64,000 nucleotides of DNA from Labrenzia sp. R4_2 (GCF_017743865.1 NZ_JAGHRJ010000008.1:1-64000), one strand, 5' to 3'; shown: positions 1-9,616, counted from the stretch's first letter. Made by a program: numbers and translations. Notes: generated by a model from the letters alone, not told the origin.

Positions 1-1
1 C

Positions 2-232
2 AGCGGCACCTTCAAGGGCTACCGGAAAATGCGCGGCGGACGCCCGCAAGTGCGCACAAACCTCTTCATGGCCGCTCTGGTCGGCGCAAGAGTTCCAGGT
101 CCATTACACACGTTCTATCAACGCCTTATCGAAAACGGAAAGAAACCCATTGTCGCAATCGCAGCCCTCATGAGAAAAATCGTCGTCATCCTAAATGCAA
201 AAACCAGAGACCAAATCGCTACAGTGAGTTGA
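2..232 (+). pseudogene. IS110-family transposase, C-terminal part (cut by window edge)
   Basis: The frame is open from base 2, so the gene begins before the window. The 76 visible residues match the end of IS110/IS116/IS902 (Transposase_20) transposases: a GTFKGYRKMRGGRPQVR stretch, then RTNLFMAALVGAR, FYQRLIENGKKP and MRKIVVILNA. These DEDD transposases move circular intermediates and usually leave no terminal inverted repeats or target duplications. The stop is at 230-232 and a terminator follows at 271-297. Whether the element is intact cannot be judged from this window; pseudogene is used here only to mark a partial gene. Confidence 0.8.
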
Positions 233-270
233 TGACTGTTGAGAGGATTGCAGGCAGTCATCAAGCACAA

Positions 271-297
271 AGCCGGGCGTCCGCCCGGCTTTTTTCT
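271..297 (+). terminator. Rho-independent terminator after the IS110 transposase
   Basis: A 9-bp GC-rich stem (agccgggcg at 271-279 with cgcccggct at 282-290) is followed by a T run at 290-295. It ends transcription from the transposase side. On the minus strand the T run is poor, so it probably does not serve the convergent efflux gene. Confidence 0.85.
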
Positions 298-306
298 TTC
301 AGTGTA

Positions 307-1608
307 TTACTGGTCGCCGCGCTCCAATGCGTGGAACATACGGCCGCCTTCAGCAAACAAGATGCAGGCAATTGCGCTTAAGCCATAACAGGCAAATGCA
401 AGCCCCAGCGGCATTGTCGACCCATCGAAGAGCTGACCCATCACATAACCCAAAATGGCGCCGCCCAGCGTGCTCACAAAACCGATCACTGACGATGCGG
501 TGCCCGCGATATCGCCGAGCGGTTCCATCGCCATAGTGTTGAAGTTTGCACCCAAAAACCCAAACGTCGTCATGATCAGGGTTGTCAGGATGAGGAAGAG
601 CCACAGGCTTTCAAATCCCAACGCAGCGACGGCCGCCAGAAGTGCCCCTAACCCTGTGAAGATCAGTGCAGCGGTGTGAGACAGGCGCCGCATACCGATG
701 GCTTCCACCAGACGTGAATTCATGAAGGATGAGATGGCCATTGCTATGGCAATCCCGGCAAATACAACAGGGAAGTAAGCACCCAGCCCAAAGACATCGA
801 CAAAAATCTGCTGCGACATGGCAAGGAACGCGAACAGGCCGCCGAAAATGAAGGACAAACCGATCGTATAGCCGAGCGTCACACGGGTCGTGAGCGCCTT
901 CCAGTAAGCCCCTGCGATGTTCGACATGACCATTGGCCGGCGGTGTTCCGGAGCCAGGGTTTCAGGCAAGCGCATCCAGGTCCAGACCAGCATCCCGACA
1001 CCCGCTGCCAGCAACATGGTGAAGATCCAGTGCCAGCCGGCAACGAACAGGATCGCCTGCCCGACCGACGGCGCGATGATTGGCACCGCCATGAACACCA
1101 TCATTACAAGAGACATGACCTTCGCCATGCGCCGCCCGGTGTAGCAATCCCGGACGATTGAAAGGGCCGTGACCCGTGCCGCGGCGCAGCCAATCCCTTG
1201 CAGCACACGTGCTGCCAGAAACTGCGTGAGGTCATTTGTGATAATCGCCGCAATGCTGGCAAGGCTGTAAAGCACCAAGCCGCCGATCAGAACCTTCCGT
1301 CGGCCAAGGGAATCGGCGATCGGGCCAAAGAACAACTGGCCTCCGCCAAACCCCACCAAATACAGCAGCAAGACGGTCTGCCGGTTGTTCTCTTCCTGAA
1401 TGTTGAGCGCCTCGCCAATTGCGGGGAGAGCGGGCAACATGACGTCAATTGCAAGCGCATTCAGCGCCATAAGCAGAGCGATGATTGTTACAAACTCGGC
1501 AAAGGGAATGCCCGGGTCCCGAAGGATCTCGGGCTTTACAGCTCGGGTTGAAGGCTGCGCTCTGCCGGCCGGAGAGCCGTAATCAGCGGACGTTTCGTTT
1601 TCTTTCAC
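307..1608 (-). CDS. Bcr/CflA-family multidrug efflux MFS transporter
   Basis: The 433-aa protein is an inner-membrane proton-driven drug exporter of the DHA1 Bcr/CflA type. After a polar N-terminus of about 37 residues comes TM1 with the family signature AIDVMLPALPAIGEAL (residues 53-68). MFS motif A follows between TM2 and TM3 (GPIADSLGRRKV, 95-106). Twelve hydrophobic segments are visible and the length fits the family, apart from the slightly long N-terminus. The gene converges on the IS110 remnant and lies downstream of moaE with a 91-bp gap, probably as its own unit. The substrate cannot be told from sequence. Confidence 0.88.
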   Translation of the reverse strand: MKENETSADYGSPAGRAQPSTRAVKPEILRDPGIPFAEFVTIIALLMALNALAIDVMLPALPAIGEALNIQEENNRQTVLLLYLVGFGGGQLFFGPIADSLGRRKVLIGGLVLYSLASIAAIITNDLTQFLAARVLQGIGCAAARVTALSIVRDCYTGRRMAKVMSLVMMVFMAVPIIAPSVGQAILFVAGWHWIFTMLLAAGVGMLVWTWMRLPETLAPEHRRPMVMSNIAGAYWKALTTRVTLGYTIGLSFIFGGLFAFLAMSQQIFVDVFGLGAYFPVVFAGIAIAMAISSFMNSRLVEAIGMRRLSHTAALIFTGLGALLAAVAALGFESLWLFLILTTLIMTTFGFLGANFNTMAMEPLGDIAGTASSVIGFVSTLGGAILGYVMGQLFDGSTMPLGLAFACYGLSAIACILFAEGGRMFHALERGDQ

Positions 1609-1699
1609 AAGGTATTCCGATCAAACAGAAAGGGCTCTCCCGATCCATTGATCGGCAGAGCACAAAAATTTGGCGGGCCACCTCAGAGGTAGCGAACCG

Positions 1700-2167
1700 T
1701 TAGGATGCGATCCACCTCTCGGCATCCGCATCGTCGTCGGCTTTGGCCGCCACCCAAGTTTCAGCTTTCCCGGACACGAAGTGTTCTTTTTTCCAGAACG
1801 GTGCGCGGGTCTTTAGAAAATCCATCAAAAAGTCAGCCGCCTCAAAGGCGGCACGGCGGTGGGCAGACGCGGCCACGACCAGTACAATCTGTTCACCAGG
1901 CCGTATCTTTCCATACCGATGCACGACTGTCAGTCCGGTCAGAGGCCACCGTTTCAGGGCGTCGCTGGCGATCCGTTCCAATTCGGCTTCGGCCATGCCA
2001 GGATAATGCTCGAGTTCCAGCGCCGCAAGCGTTCCGCCCTCATCGCGGCATAACCCTGTGAAGGAAACAAGGGCACCGACATCCTGGCGCCCAGCTGTCA
2101 GGGTGTCCATTTCGAATTGCGCACTGAAGTCCTCAGCCTGAACCCGGACCGTTGCCTCCACCACCAC
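1700..2167 (-). CDS. moaE: Molybdopterin synthase catalytic subunit MoaE
   Basis: MoaE forms a heterotetramer with MoaD and inserts two sulfurs into precursor Z (cPMP) to make molybdopterin in the cytoplasm. The 155-aa product carries the MoaE hallmarks: HRYGKIRPGE (83-92), SAHRRAAFEA (101-110) and the lysine segment KTRAPFWKKE (119-128), which supplies the catalytic lysines. The start is a GTG at 2167, only 3 bp after the moaD stop, so the two subunits are almost certainly co-transcribed and translationally coupled. The C-terminus (AERWIAS) is typical. Confidence 0.95.
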   Translation of the reverse strand: MVVEATVRVQAEDFSAQFEMDTLTAGRQDVGALVSFTGLCRDEGGTLAALELEHYPGMAEAELERIASDALKRWPLTGLTVVHRYGKIRPGEQIVLVVAASAHRRAAFEAADFLMDFLKTRAPFWKKEHFVSGKAETWVAAKADDDADAERWIAS

Positions 2168-2170
2168 GGC

Positions 2171-2422
2171 TTAGCCCCCTGTCATCGGCGGAAAAAAGGC
2201 CGCTTCTTTGGCATCACCGAGCTCCGCGTCAGCTTCCACATGCATCTGGTCCAGGGCGACGCGGATGGTTTCCTCGTCTTCAAATGCAAATGCGTGATTG
2301 TCATCAATGGTCTTGAGATGACCGATCAAGTCCGCCACGGTCACGACAGTTGACGGCAATTCAATCGCCTCTTCTTCAACCCCAACGCGCTCGCGCACCC
2401 AAGCAAAATAACGAATGTTCAT
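2171..2422 (-). CDS. moaD: Molybdopterin synthase sulfur-carrier subunit MoaD
   Basis: This 83-aa ubiquitin-fold sulfur carrier ends in the diagnostic Gly-Gly (FPPMTGG), which is adenylated by a MoeB-type enzyme and thiocarboxylated before sulfur passes to MoaE. I chose the ATG at 2422 (MNIRYFAWVRERVG) because it matches MoaD N-termini and has a GAGGGA ribosome site just upstream. The longer open frame to 2485 would overlap pgsA. The gene sits between pgsA and moaE, an order common in alphaproteobacteria. Confidence 0.93.
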   Translation of the reverse strand: MNIRYFAWVRERVGVEEEAIELPSTVVTVADLIGHLKTIDDNHAFAFEDEETIRVALDQMHVEADAELGDAKEAAFFPPMTGG

Positions 2423-2453
2423 TGTTCCCTCGACCGTTGACCGGTTCATCCCA

Positions 2454-3026
2454 TTATTCCGTGATGAGGTGCCCGATCCCTGCACGGAAGTAATCGTACC
2501 CCGTATATAGGGTCAAAGTGGCCGCCACCCAAAGCGCGGTCAAGCCAAGCAACGACGTGTACGGGAAGATCAAGTCACCTGCCGGCCCGGCGAGAAGTAG
2601 GCCAATCGCAACCATCTGGACCGTGGTTTTCCATTTCGCCAGTTGGGTCACCGGCACACTGACCTGCAGCTCTGCGAGAAACTCGCGCAAACCGGACACC
2701 AGGATTTCGCGGCACAAGATGATGAGCGCTGCAATGATAGACCAGCCGCCGATCGTCCCATCCGCGGCAAGCATCAAAAGACATACAGAAACCAGCAACT
2801 TATCGGCAATCGGGTCAAGCATCCGGCCAAGAGCAGATTGCTGCTGCCAGGCACGCGCCAGATACCCATCAAAGAAATCGGTGATCGCTGCGAGAACAAA
2901 CAGTCCAACCGCAATCCAGCGCGGTGTTGTTCCCTCGAAATAAAAACAAAACGCAACAGCCGGTACGGCCAGGATCCGGCCGTAGGTCAAGATATTCGGC
3001 AGACTGAAGGCAACGTTGTTTTTCAT
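2454..3026 (-). CDS. pgsA: CDP-diacylglycerol--glycerol-3-phosphate 3-phosphatidyltransferase
   Basis: PgsA transfers a phosphatidyl group from CDP-diacylglycerol to glycerol-3-phosphate, the committed step to phosphatidylglycerol and cardiolipin, in the inner membrane. The 190-aa protein has several hydrophobic segments and the full CDP-alcohol phosphotransferase motif: D53-G54, A57-R58, G67, D71 and D75. It is followed 31 bp later by moaD, so an operon pgsA-moaD-moaE is likely. uvrC, often directly upstream in relatives, is here separated by three genes. Confidence 0.95.
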   Translation of the reverse strand: MKNNVAFSLPNILTYGRILAVPAVAFCFYFEGTTPRWIAVGLFVLAAITDFFDGYLARAWQQQSALGRMLDPIADKLLVSVCLLMLAADGTIGGWSIIAALIILCREILVSGLREFLAELQVSVPVTQLAKWKTTVQMVAIGLLLAGPAGDLIFPYTSLLGLTALWVAATLTLYTGYDYFRAGIGHLITE

Positions 3027-3163
3027 ATTGGCTTTCTAAATCACCGTCTGAATTCGGCAGATGCGGCGGATGGCCCAGACCTCTGAACCTCTCAGACCCA
3101 CGAGGATGTTGACCCAACGCTGGTCTACAAGGCCATATCTCGTCAAGCGGTCAAATGGAAGGA

Positions 3164-3451
3164 TCAGCTGAAAATGCTGTCGCCCTGCTGGTCGATCATC
3201 ATCTTGGCTTTCCGGATCATTTCATTCGCGGCTTCTGTTTCTCCCGGCAAGGTGTCCGCCCGGATGAACACATGGCTTTTCAGCTCTTCACCGTCCTGTT
3301 TTTCGATCCGTCCGCGGACCTGCCACTGGCCCCCATTTTGCTGAGGCTCAGCGATGATTGTGTAGCTGTCATACTCGACCGACACACTGTTGCCGGGCTT
3401 TTGCGGAGCATCTGACCCGCCGAACAATGACTTCAACACCTTGCCAAACAT
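3164..3451 (-). CDS. HlyU-family protein
   Basis: This 95-aa cytoplasmic protein matches the small HlyU family: a MFGKVLKSLFGG start, a central SYTIIAEPQQNGGQWQVRGR stretch, ELKSHVFIRADT, and a C-terminal helix ending KMMIDQQGDSIF. Members are often annotated as HlyU transcriptional regulators, but this short type has no clear winged-helix DNA-binding domain, so the role is unproven. I chose the ATG at 3451 over an upstream start at 3499 because it has a GAAGGA site and gives the family N-terminus. It lies 98 bp downstream of tdk. Confidence 0.75.
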   Translation of the reverse strand: MFGKVLKSLFGGSDAPQKPGNSVSVEYDSYTIIAEPQQNGGQWQVRGRIEKQDGEELKSHVFIRADTLPGETEAANEMIRKAKMMIDQQGDSIFS

Positions 3452-3549
3452 CTGGCCATCCTTCTCAAGAAGTAGATGCCGTTCTTTTAGGCCGGTCACG
3501 CGGGACCTTCAAGGTGCGGATTGGTAGAGTTCGCTCAGGAACATGAAAC

Positions 3550-4137
3550 TCATTGCTTGTTTCCAAGATCACGGCCCGACCAGTGACGGCGGCAAAGGGA
3601 GATGTATTTATCATTTCCGCCTATGACAACCTGATCCCCTTCATCGACGATATTGCCGTCCCCGTCCAACCGGGCAACCATCGTCGCCTTACGGCCGCAC
3701 CAGCAGATCGTCTTGATCTCCTTAAGATTGTCGGAGATCGCCAGCAAAGCAGCACTTCCTGGAAACAGTTTGCCCTGAAAATCAGTCCGCAAGCCGAAAC
3801 ACATCACCGGTATGCGAAGGCCATCTGTAACGCGTGCCAGTTGCCAAACCTGTTCCTCGGTCAGAAACTGTGCCTCATCGACCAATACCGCGTGGATCTC
3901 GCGCTCTTTTCGAACAGCATCCACATGCGCGTAAACGTCATCGGCAGACGAAAAAATATCCGCGTCGGCGGCCAGCCCGATCCTGGATGCGATCCGCCCC
4001 TTGCCTGCCCTGTCATCCAGAGCCGCGATCAGCAACAGCGTGTTCATGCCGCGTTCTTCATAGTTGTAAGCAGCTTGAAGCAAGGACGTTGATTTGCCCG
4101 CGTTCATGGACGAGTAGTTGAAATAAAGTTTGGCCAT
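3550..4137 (-). CDS. tdk: Thymidine kinase
   Basis: This type II thymidine kinase phosphorylates thymidine with ATP for salvage of dTMP in the cytoplasm. The 195-aa protein has the P-loop SSMNAGKST (9-17), the Walker B-like DEAQ (87-90), and a zinc site in the C-terminal half built from C145/C147 and C182/H185. The lasso-domain substrate-binding segment (near GGNDKYISLCRRH) is intact. The length is typical of the family. The gene is followed by the HlyU-family gene on the same strand. Confidence 0.95.
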   Translation of the reverse strand: MAKLYFNYSSMNAGKSTSLLQAAYNYEERGMNTLLLIAALDDRAGKGRIASRIGLAADADIFSSADDVYAHVDAVRKEREIHAVLVDEAQFLTEEQVWQLARVTDGLRIPVMCFGLRTDFQGKLFPGSAALLAISDNLKEIKTICWCGRKATMVARLDGDGNIVDEGDQVVIGGNDKYISLCRRHWSGRDLGNKQ

Positions 4138-4251
4138 CGGGCTTTCTTCAGGAATCGGTCGAAAGGTTGCCGCAGTCTTTCCAATCCGATGCCTGAGCTC
4201 AATTGTTTTCTGGCTCGCCGCGCAGACTATCCCCGCCCTGTTGTGCGTAGA

Positions 4252-5349
4252 TTAGTTTTTAGCCTGCTCAGGGAGTTGAAGCGTCACCAGAAGCGGCCGG
4301 TGATCCGACCCGATGTGCGGACCTAGAGACACATCGACGAAGCCGATGTCTTTTGAAACAGCCACCTGATCGACCGGGGAGCCCAGGATCCAGCGCAGGC
4401 GATAGTCAAAGAAGTACCGCGTCACCTGCGGGATACCGTCTGGATAGGCCGTGACAAGGTTATTGGCTTCCAGTGACCTTTGGAACCTCGCCGACCACGG
4501 AGCACTGTTCCAATCACCAATGGCGATCAGCGGTGTGGCACCACTTTCAAGCCGTTCGGCAATCACCGCGTCCATCTTGTCAAAATAAGCACGCTTATTG
4601 TGCCAGCGACGTGCTGTGCGGGGACTGTCCGAATGAACGGAAGCCAGGTCCACGGTCCGGCCTTCAACGTTTATCGAGAAAGACAGGATTTCGCGATCGG
4701 CATTGTAATGGACGCTTGCTCCGGGTGGCGTCACGCCCGGAATGATCAGTGAAGAAGTGTCTTCAATTGGAAAACGGGAAAAGATCACCAGTTCGCCAAG
4801 GTCCCCTACCAGCAGATGCTCCGGATAGACACTTGTATCCGGCCCGCCGATCGGCAAACCACGCTGATGCCACCGCCACTTTTGCAGATTCCAAAGCGTT
4901 TCCTGAAACACGATGATGTCGGGGTCGACATCCTTCAGATATCTGGTGAGCACCGGGTCTCCGAGAAACAACGCCTCCAGGTTGATGGAGACAATCTTGA
5001 TTTCCCTAGCATCTGTGGAAGAAGCGACCGGCGGCACCGTGTTCTCCATGGTCCGCAGACCTGTCAGCACAGCCAGCGCGATCGTGGCTACGGCCGCAAT
5101 CACGACCAGCAACCGATAAGCCCCATGCAAACTGCGGACAAACCAAAAGCCGGCAACCGCACAGAGCGTACCGCCAATCCCTCCATACAAAAACTGCCAG
5201 AGGAAAAAACTCATGTTGTCGGACAACCAGTAGTCCGGCGCAACAAATGACGAAAGACCAAGAGACGCGGCGAACAGCGCACCCAGACCGCAGCACCAAG
5301 CCGCCAGAATAAGGAGCGGGCGGCCGATTTTCATCACCCTCTCAAACAT
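4252..5349 (-). CDS. Membrane-anchored endonuclease/exonuclease/phosphatase family protein
   Basis: The first ~100 of 365 residues form about three transmembrane helices. The rest is an EEP (DNase I-like) domain with the metal and catalytic motifs in order: NLEALF, FQETLWN, IGDWNSAPWSARF and the terminal SDHRPLLVTL. The catalytic His-Asp pair is therefore present. The family includes nucleases, phosphodiesterases and phospholipases; which activity this one has cannot be read from sequence. The domain probably faces the periplasm, given three TMs and a short cytoplasmic N-terminus (inference). It lies between uvrC and tdk on the same strand. Confidence 0.82.
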   Translation of the reverse strand: MFERVMKIGRPLLILAAWCCGLGALFAASLGLSSFVAPDYWLSDNMSFFLWQFLYGGIGGTLCAVAGFWFVRSLHGAYRLLVVIAAVATIALAVLTGLRTMENTVPPVASSTDAREIKIVSINLEALFLGDPVLTRYLKDVDPDIIVFQETLWNLQKWRWHQRGLPIGGPDTSVYPEHLLVGDLGELVIFSRFPIEDTSSLIIPGVTPPGASVHYNADREILSFSINVEGRTVDLASVHSDSPRTARRWHNKRAYFDKMDAVIAERLESGATPLIAIGDWNSAPWSARFQRSLEANNLVTAYPDGIPQVTRYFFDYRLRWILGSPVDQVAVSKDIGFVDVSLGPHIGSDHRPLLVTLQLPEQAKN

Positions 5350-5523
5350 CAGTGACCCGGCTTTTTGAGCTGTGTTGGTTCTGCTGGACGCGCAATACGG
5401 TTATGCCTTCTCAAGAACGAAGCGTGCCTTTGCCATTTACAGACTTCACCGTCACAGCACCAGCCAGTTCAACCGTTTTGCCGAACCACTGCACGGGGAC
5501 TTATATGCCATTTGGCGGATAAA

Positions 5524-7494
5524 TTACTCATGAAAGTGGTCGTAGACCAGACGGGCGATGGCTTCGGAGATCCCTGGCACAGCAGCAAGATCATCGACCC
5601 CGGCTTTGGAGACCGCTTTCGCGGTCCCGAAATGCGAGAGCAACGCCTTCTTCCGAGTGGGGCCAATACCCGCAATTTCGTCCAACGGGTTCTTGGCGAT
5701 ATCCTTTTTCCGGCGGGCCCTGTGAGAGCCGATCGCGAACCGGTGCGCTTCATCCCGCAGGCGCTGAACGAAATAAAGGACCGGATCCCGCTCTGGCAGC
5801 ATGAATGAGGGTTTGCCGGTGATGAAGAATTTCTCCCGGCCTGCGTCCCGGTCCGGCCCCTTTGCGATACCGACCAGCGGCACATCGGTCAGACCAAGCT
5901 CTTCCAGTGTCTCCCGCGCAGCCGTGAGCTGTCCCTGCCCGCCATCAATCAAAACCAGATCCGGCCAAGCTGGTACATCCGTGTCGACCGGGGCATCGGC
6001 TTCTTCCGGTTCCGGAGTATCTTTAGGATTGGACGTTTCACCGCCCTCTGGCCGGGCATGCTCTTTCATGAGACGTGAGAAACGGCGCGTCAGGACTTCC
6101 CGCATCATGCCGTAGTCATCGCCGGGAACCAGATCTTCTGACTTGATGTTGAACTTCCGGTAGTGCGCCTTTGCAAATCCTTCAGGGCCCGCAACGATCA
6201 TGCCACCAACAGCATTGGTGCCCATGATGTGCGAGTTGTCATAAACCTCGATACGGCGCGGAGGGGTCGCCAGGTCGAAAGCTTCCGCCACGCCTTTTAG
6301 CAACCTTGCCTGGCTTGAGGTTTCCGCAAGCCGCCGCCCCAATGCTTCGCGCGCGTTTGTCATGGCGTGCACGACAAGTTCTTTCTTCTCGCCGCGCTTG
6401 GGTACCGTCACCTCGACCTTGCGGCTCATACGCTCAGTCAAGGCTTCTCCCAAGAGCTCTTGCTCACCGAGCGGATGAGACAACAGGATCTGTTTGGGCG
6501 CTGGCTTGTCGTCGTAAAACTGGGCCAGGAAGCTTTCCAGAATGTCAGCCTCGTCCCAGGACTTGTCAGCCTTCGGGAAGTAGGCGCGGTTGCCCCAGTT
6601 TTGTCCCGTTCGGAAAAAGAATACCTGGACACAGGATTGCCCACCCTCCTGGTGGATGGCGAAGACGTCTGCTTCATCCACCGTCTGAGGGTTGATGCCC
6701 TGATGCGCCTGAACGTGAGACAGCGCTGCCAAACGATCTCGATAGATCGCCGCCCGCTCGAATTCCAGGTCCGCGGAAGCGGTTTCCATCTGGGCAGCCA
6801 ACTGTTCTTTGATCAGTTGGCTGCGCCCAGACAAAAACGCCTTCGCTTCTGAGACGAGGCTCGCATAGTCCTCCGGCGCGATTTCCCCGGTACACGGTCC
6901 CGCGCAGCGCTTGATCTGATATTGAAGACAGGGCCGTGTCCGGTTTTCATAATAGCTGTCCGAACAGGTCCGGATCAAAAAAGCCTTTTGCAGGGCATTG
7001 ATTGTCCGGTCGACGGCCCCGGCCGAGGCGAATGGGCCAAAATAATCGCCCTTACGCTTGCGAGCCCCCCGGTGTTTGACGATGGCCGCAGATTCATGAT
7101 CACCGGTGACCAGAATATAGGGAAATGACTTATCGTCCCGCAAAAGCACGTTGAAGCGCGGCCGGAAGCGTTTGATCAGGTTGGCTTCAAGCAGCAGGGC
7201 TTCCGGTTCGGTGTTGGTGACGACAAATTCCATCGCGGCCGTCGCAAGGATCATGCGCATGATCCGGTTCGATTGCCCCTGCAGGCGGGTGTAGCTGGTC
7301 ACCCGTTTCTTCAGGCTTCGCGCCTTGCCGACGTAGAGAACCTCTCCGTTTTCATCGAGCATGCGGTAAACACCTGGCCCGTTGGGCAGACGCTTGACCT
7401 CGCGGGCGATGACTTCAACACCCTTCAGAACCGGCGCATCCTCAGCGCCTTTCGAGTTTTCTGTTGAAGTATCGGTTTCGGACACGTCGCCCAT
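5524..7494 (-). CDS. uvrC: Excinuclease ABC subunit C
   Basis: UvrC makes the dual incisions in nucleotide excision repair after UvrA/UvrB damage recognition. The 656-aa protein has, after a ~25-residue extra N-terminus, the GIY-YIG 3-prime nuclease domain ([20 protein letters not shown]), a Cys-rich segment ([13 protein letters not shown]), a UVR domain that binds UvrB, the RNase H-like 5-prime nuclease domain ([30 protein letters not shown]) and a helix-hairpin-helix pair at the C-terminus. A linker near residue 480-510 is rich in Pro/Glu/Asp. No terminator is visible downstream. Confidence 0.97.
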   Translation of the reverse strand: MGDVSETDTSTENSKGAEDAPVLKGVEVIAREVKRLPNGPGVYRMLDENGEVLYVGKARSLKKRVTSYTRLQGQSNRIMRMILATAAMEFVVTNTEPEALLLEANLIKRFRPRFNVLLRDDKSFPYILVTGDHESAAIVKHRGARKRKGDYFGPFASAGAVDRTINALQKAFLIRTCSDSYYENRTRPCLQYQIKRCAGPCTGEIAPEDYASLVSEAKAFLSGRSQLIKEQLAAQMETASADLEFERAAIYRDRLAALSHVQAHQGINPQTVDEADVFAIHQEGGQSCVQVFFFRTGQNWGNRAYFPKADKSWDEADILESFLAQFYDDKPAPKQILLSHPLGEQELLGEALTERMSRKVEVTVPKRGEKKELVVHAMTNAREALGRRLAETSSQARLLKGVAEAFDLATPPRRIEVYDNSHIMGTNAVGGMIVAGPEGFAKAHYRKFNIKSEDLVPGDDYGMMREVLTRRFSRLMKEHARPEGGETSNPKDTPEPEEADAPVDTDVPAWPDLVLIDGGQGQLTAARETLEELGLTDVPLVGIAKGPDRDAGREKFFITGKPSFMLPERDPVLYFVQRLRDEAHRFAIGSHRARRKKDIAKNPLDEIAGIGPTRKKALLSHFGTAKAVSKAGVDDLAAVPGISEAIARLVYDHFHE

Positions 7495-7561
7495 GCTGGT
7501 CCTTTTGTGAGGATCGGAGAGTATTGGTCTGAAGTCATCTGAAAGGCGTGGTTCGCCTCAC

Positions 7562-8566
7562 TCAGCCGGCATAGCCCAGCATGTAAACGCTGGCGATGTA
7601 AAGGCCGTATGCGGCTGTCATCACAAACCCTGAAATCCGGCCAAGACAGACCTTGAACCCGGCGAGCGCGGTCAGCAACACCGCACAGGCGAGCATCACC
7701 CAGATATCGAGCTTCAGAACCTCTTGCGGGACATCGATGGGAACAACGACAGCCGTGATCCCGATAATCGCGAGAAGGTTGAAGATATTCGATCCGATGA
7801 CGTTGCCGATCGCCACGGCGCCATGCTGCCGGATTGCGGCCATAACAGTTGTTGCCAGTTCCGGAAGGGAGGTTCCAAGCGCGATCACCGTCAAACCAAT
7901 CACTGCATCGCTCACACCCCAGGCCGTTGCGATGGTCGTTGCACCGCTGATGGTGAAATGCGCGCCAAGCGGAAGACCGACGAGACCCAGGCCGATGTAG
8001 ATGAGCGCGACCCAAATGGAATCGGGAACGTCATCGACGTCTTCCAGTTCATCATCGTTATCCATGGCCTCCGCGGTGACATCCGCACCAGCCGCAGCGG
8101 CTTTTAGGTCCTTCCGATGGCGCCGCGCGGCAATTGTGGAACCGCCAAGAAACACGGCCAGCAACGCCAAAAGAAGAACGCCGTCCCACAATCCGATCGG
8201 AGTAAAAAAACAAAGCGCAATGAAAACAAGGGTAACGCCAACCATGAAGAGAGCGGTCCGGGTAGCACCCTGTTCGCCGCAAGGTGTCGCAGCGATCAAC
8301 GCGGGCATACCGAGCACAAGCAGCACATTCGCAATGTTGGACCCGACCACATTGCCGATTGCAATCCCGCTGGCATTATCCAGCGCTGCCTTCAACGAGA
8401 TAACAAGCTCTGGCGCTGATGTGCCGAACGCAACGATCGTCAAACCGATGACGAGGTTCGGAATGCCAAGCCTCTGAGCGACCCCGACAGAGCCTCTGAC
8501 CAAGACATCGCCGGCAATGATGAGTGCAACCAATCCACCTGCCAGGCTTAAATAGTCAAACAGCAT
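7562..8566 (-). CDS. Calcium/sodium antiporter, CaCA family (YrbG-like)
   Basis: This 334-aa inner-membrane exchanger has two homologous halves, each with the alpha-repeat signature: VAFGTSAPELVISLKAAL in the first half and VIALGTSLPELATTVMAAI in the second, each followed by GNVxGSNIxN. An acidic loop (about residues 157-175, rich in D and E) separates the halves and would lie in the cytoplasm. Members exchange Ca2+ for Na+ or H+; the ion used here is inferred from family. It is 67 bp upstream of uvrC on the same strand and may be co-transcribed with it. Confidence 0.9.
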   Translation of the reverse strand: MLFDYLSLAGGLVALIIAGDVLVRGSVGVAQRLGIPNLVIGLTIVAFGTSAPELVISLKAALDNASGIAIGNVVGSNIANVLLVLGMPALIAATPCGEQGATRTALFMVGVTLVFIALCFFTPIGLWDGVLLLALLAVFLGGSTIAARRHRKDLKAAAAGADVTAEAMDNDDELEDVDDVPDSIWVALIYIGLGLVGLPLGAHFTISGATTIATAWGVSDAVIGLTVIALGTSLPELATTVMAAIRQHGAVAIGNVIGSNIFNLLAIIGITAVVVPIDVPQEVLKLDIWVMLACAVLLTALAGFKVCLGRISGFVMTAAYGLYIASVYMLGYAG

Positions 8567-8889
8567 TCTGAGTTCCGGTTCGGGTCTGAGGGTTGAAATA
8601 CGGCAGATTTGGGATCGCCGTTCTTTCGACTGGGCGCGTTATACGCAATAGATTGGTGCGGGGAAAGCGGGGAACAAGGATCTTTCTTGTCCAGTCACTG
8701 CAAATCGCAACGGTCTTAATCTCTGGTTCACACTGACAGAAATTTGCCGCCATTAGTCATCAAAACTCCATAATCTCTGACCCGATCCGCCACAAACGAT
8801 CTCCATATCTTCAATCCGGGGGAAGGTGTGGACGCGACTTCGAGCGCGTCTTGAATTGAATGAGTTAGTGTGGATCTGGAGTATTTTCA
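8567..8889. other. Intergenic region, divergent promoters of antiporter and porin-like gene
   Basis: These 323 bp separate two divergent genes, so both promoters should lie here. I see no convincing gene. A short inverted repeat (gacgcg at 8831-8836 with cgcgtc at 8845-8850) lies about 40 bp before the porin-like start, in its probable leader. A GGAG ribosome site at 8877-8880 precedes the ATG at 8890. No strong sigma-70 hexamer pair could be fixed by eye. Confidence 0.5.
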
Positions 8890-9555
8890 ATGAACCGTCT
8901 TGCACTTGCAGGTTTTGCCCTCACTGCCAGCGCTGCAGGAGCGCTCGCTGCCGACCTGCCGCAGTCACCTGCACCGGCGCCAGCATATGATGCTGTCCCG
9001 GCAGGACAGCAAAGCATCGACTGGACCGGCTTTTACATCGGAACACAGCTTGGCTGGGCCTTTGGCAACTTCGACAACAGCACCGGTGGCGCAAGCCGTG
9101 GTTTCAACGACAACGGTGTCGCTGGCGGGGCTTATGCCGGATACAATTTCCAGGTCACTCCGAACGTTGTCGTCGGTCTGGAATCCGATTTCAGCCTGAC
9201 TGATCTGGAAAAGAGCGGGACCGTCAACGGTCTCTCCCTCAAGTCCAGCTCTGACTGGAACGCAAACTTCCGCGGCCGTCTCGGCTACGCGTTTGACCGC
9301 TACATGATCTATGGTGCGGGTGGTTTGGCTATCGCCGACCTGGAAGCAACAGCCAATGGTGTCTCCGACAGCAAAACTGCTCTCGGCTGGACATTGGGCG
9401 CTGGTGCTGAAGCCGCGATTACGTCCAATGTTGTCGCCCGCTTCGACTACAGCTACCAGGATTTCGGCGATCAGGACTTTAACCTCGGTGGAACCGGTGT
9501 CAGCACCGAGTTCAATGACCACCAGGTACGGGCCGGTATTGCCTACAAGTTCTAA
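8890..9555 (+). CDS. Outer-membrane beta-barrel protein (Omp25/Omp31-like)
   Basis: The 221-aa protein has a clear signal peptide (MNRLALAGFALTASAAGALA, cleaved before ADLP), a Pro/Ala-rich linker, then an eight-strand-type barrel starting DWTGFYIGTQLGWAFG and ending with the aromatic C-terminus ITYKF-like AYKF expected for BAM recognition. Repeated alternating Gly/aromatic strands (GGAYAGYNFQV, NFRGRLGYAFDRYMIYG, RFDYSYQDFG) support the fold. Relatives in Brucella and Rhizobium are abundant surface proteins. The gene is monocistronic, bounded by a strong terminator at 9581-9616. Confidence 0.9.
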   Translation: MNRLALAGFALTASAAGALAADLPQSPAPAPAYDAVPAGQQSIDWTGFYIGTQLGWAFGNFDNSTGGASRGFNDNGVAGGAYAGYNFQVTPNVVVGLESDFSLTDLEKSGTVNGLSLKSSSDWNANFRGRLGYAFDRYMIYGAGGLAIADLEATANGVSDSKTALGWTLGAGAEAAITSNVVARFDYSYQDFGDQDFNLGGTGVSTEFNDHQVRAGIAYKF

Positions 9556-9580
9556 ACCTGGAATTCAGGCAAACCTAAAA

Positions 9581-9616
9581 GAAAACCCGGCGCAGGCGTG
9601 CCGGGTTTTCTTTGTT
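9581..9616 (+). terminator. Bidirectional rho-independent terminator (porin-like gene / ilvE)
   Basis: A perfect 11-bp stem (gaaaacccggc at 9581-9591, gccgggttttc at 9600-9610) has an 8-nt loop. T-rich sequence follows on the plus strand and TTTTAGG on the minus strand, so it can stop both the porin-like transcript and the convergent ilvE transcript. Confidence 0.88.

Noticed and set aside
2171-2485. Longer 104-aa start for moaD
   Set aside because: It would overlap pgsA by 32 bp and add residues with no MoaD similarity; the ATG at 2422 has a good ribosome site.
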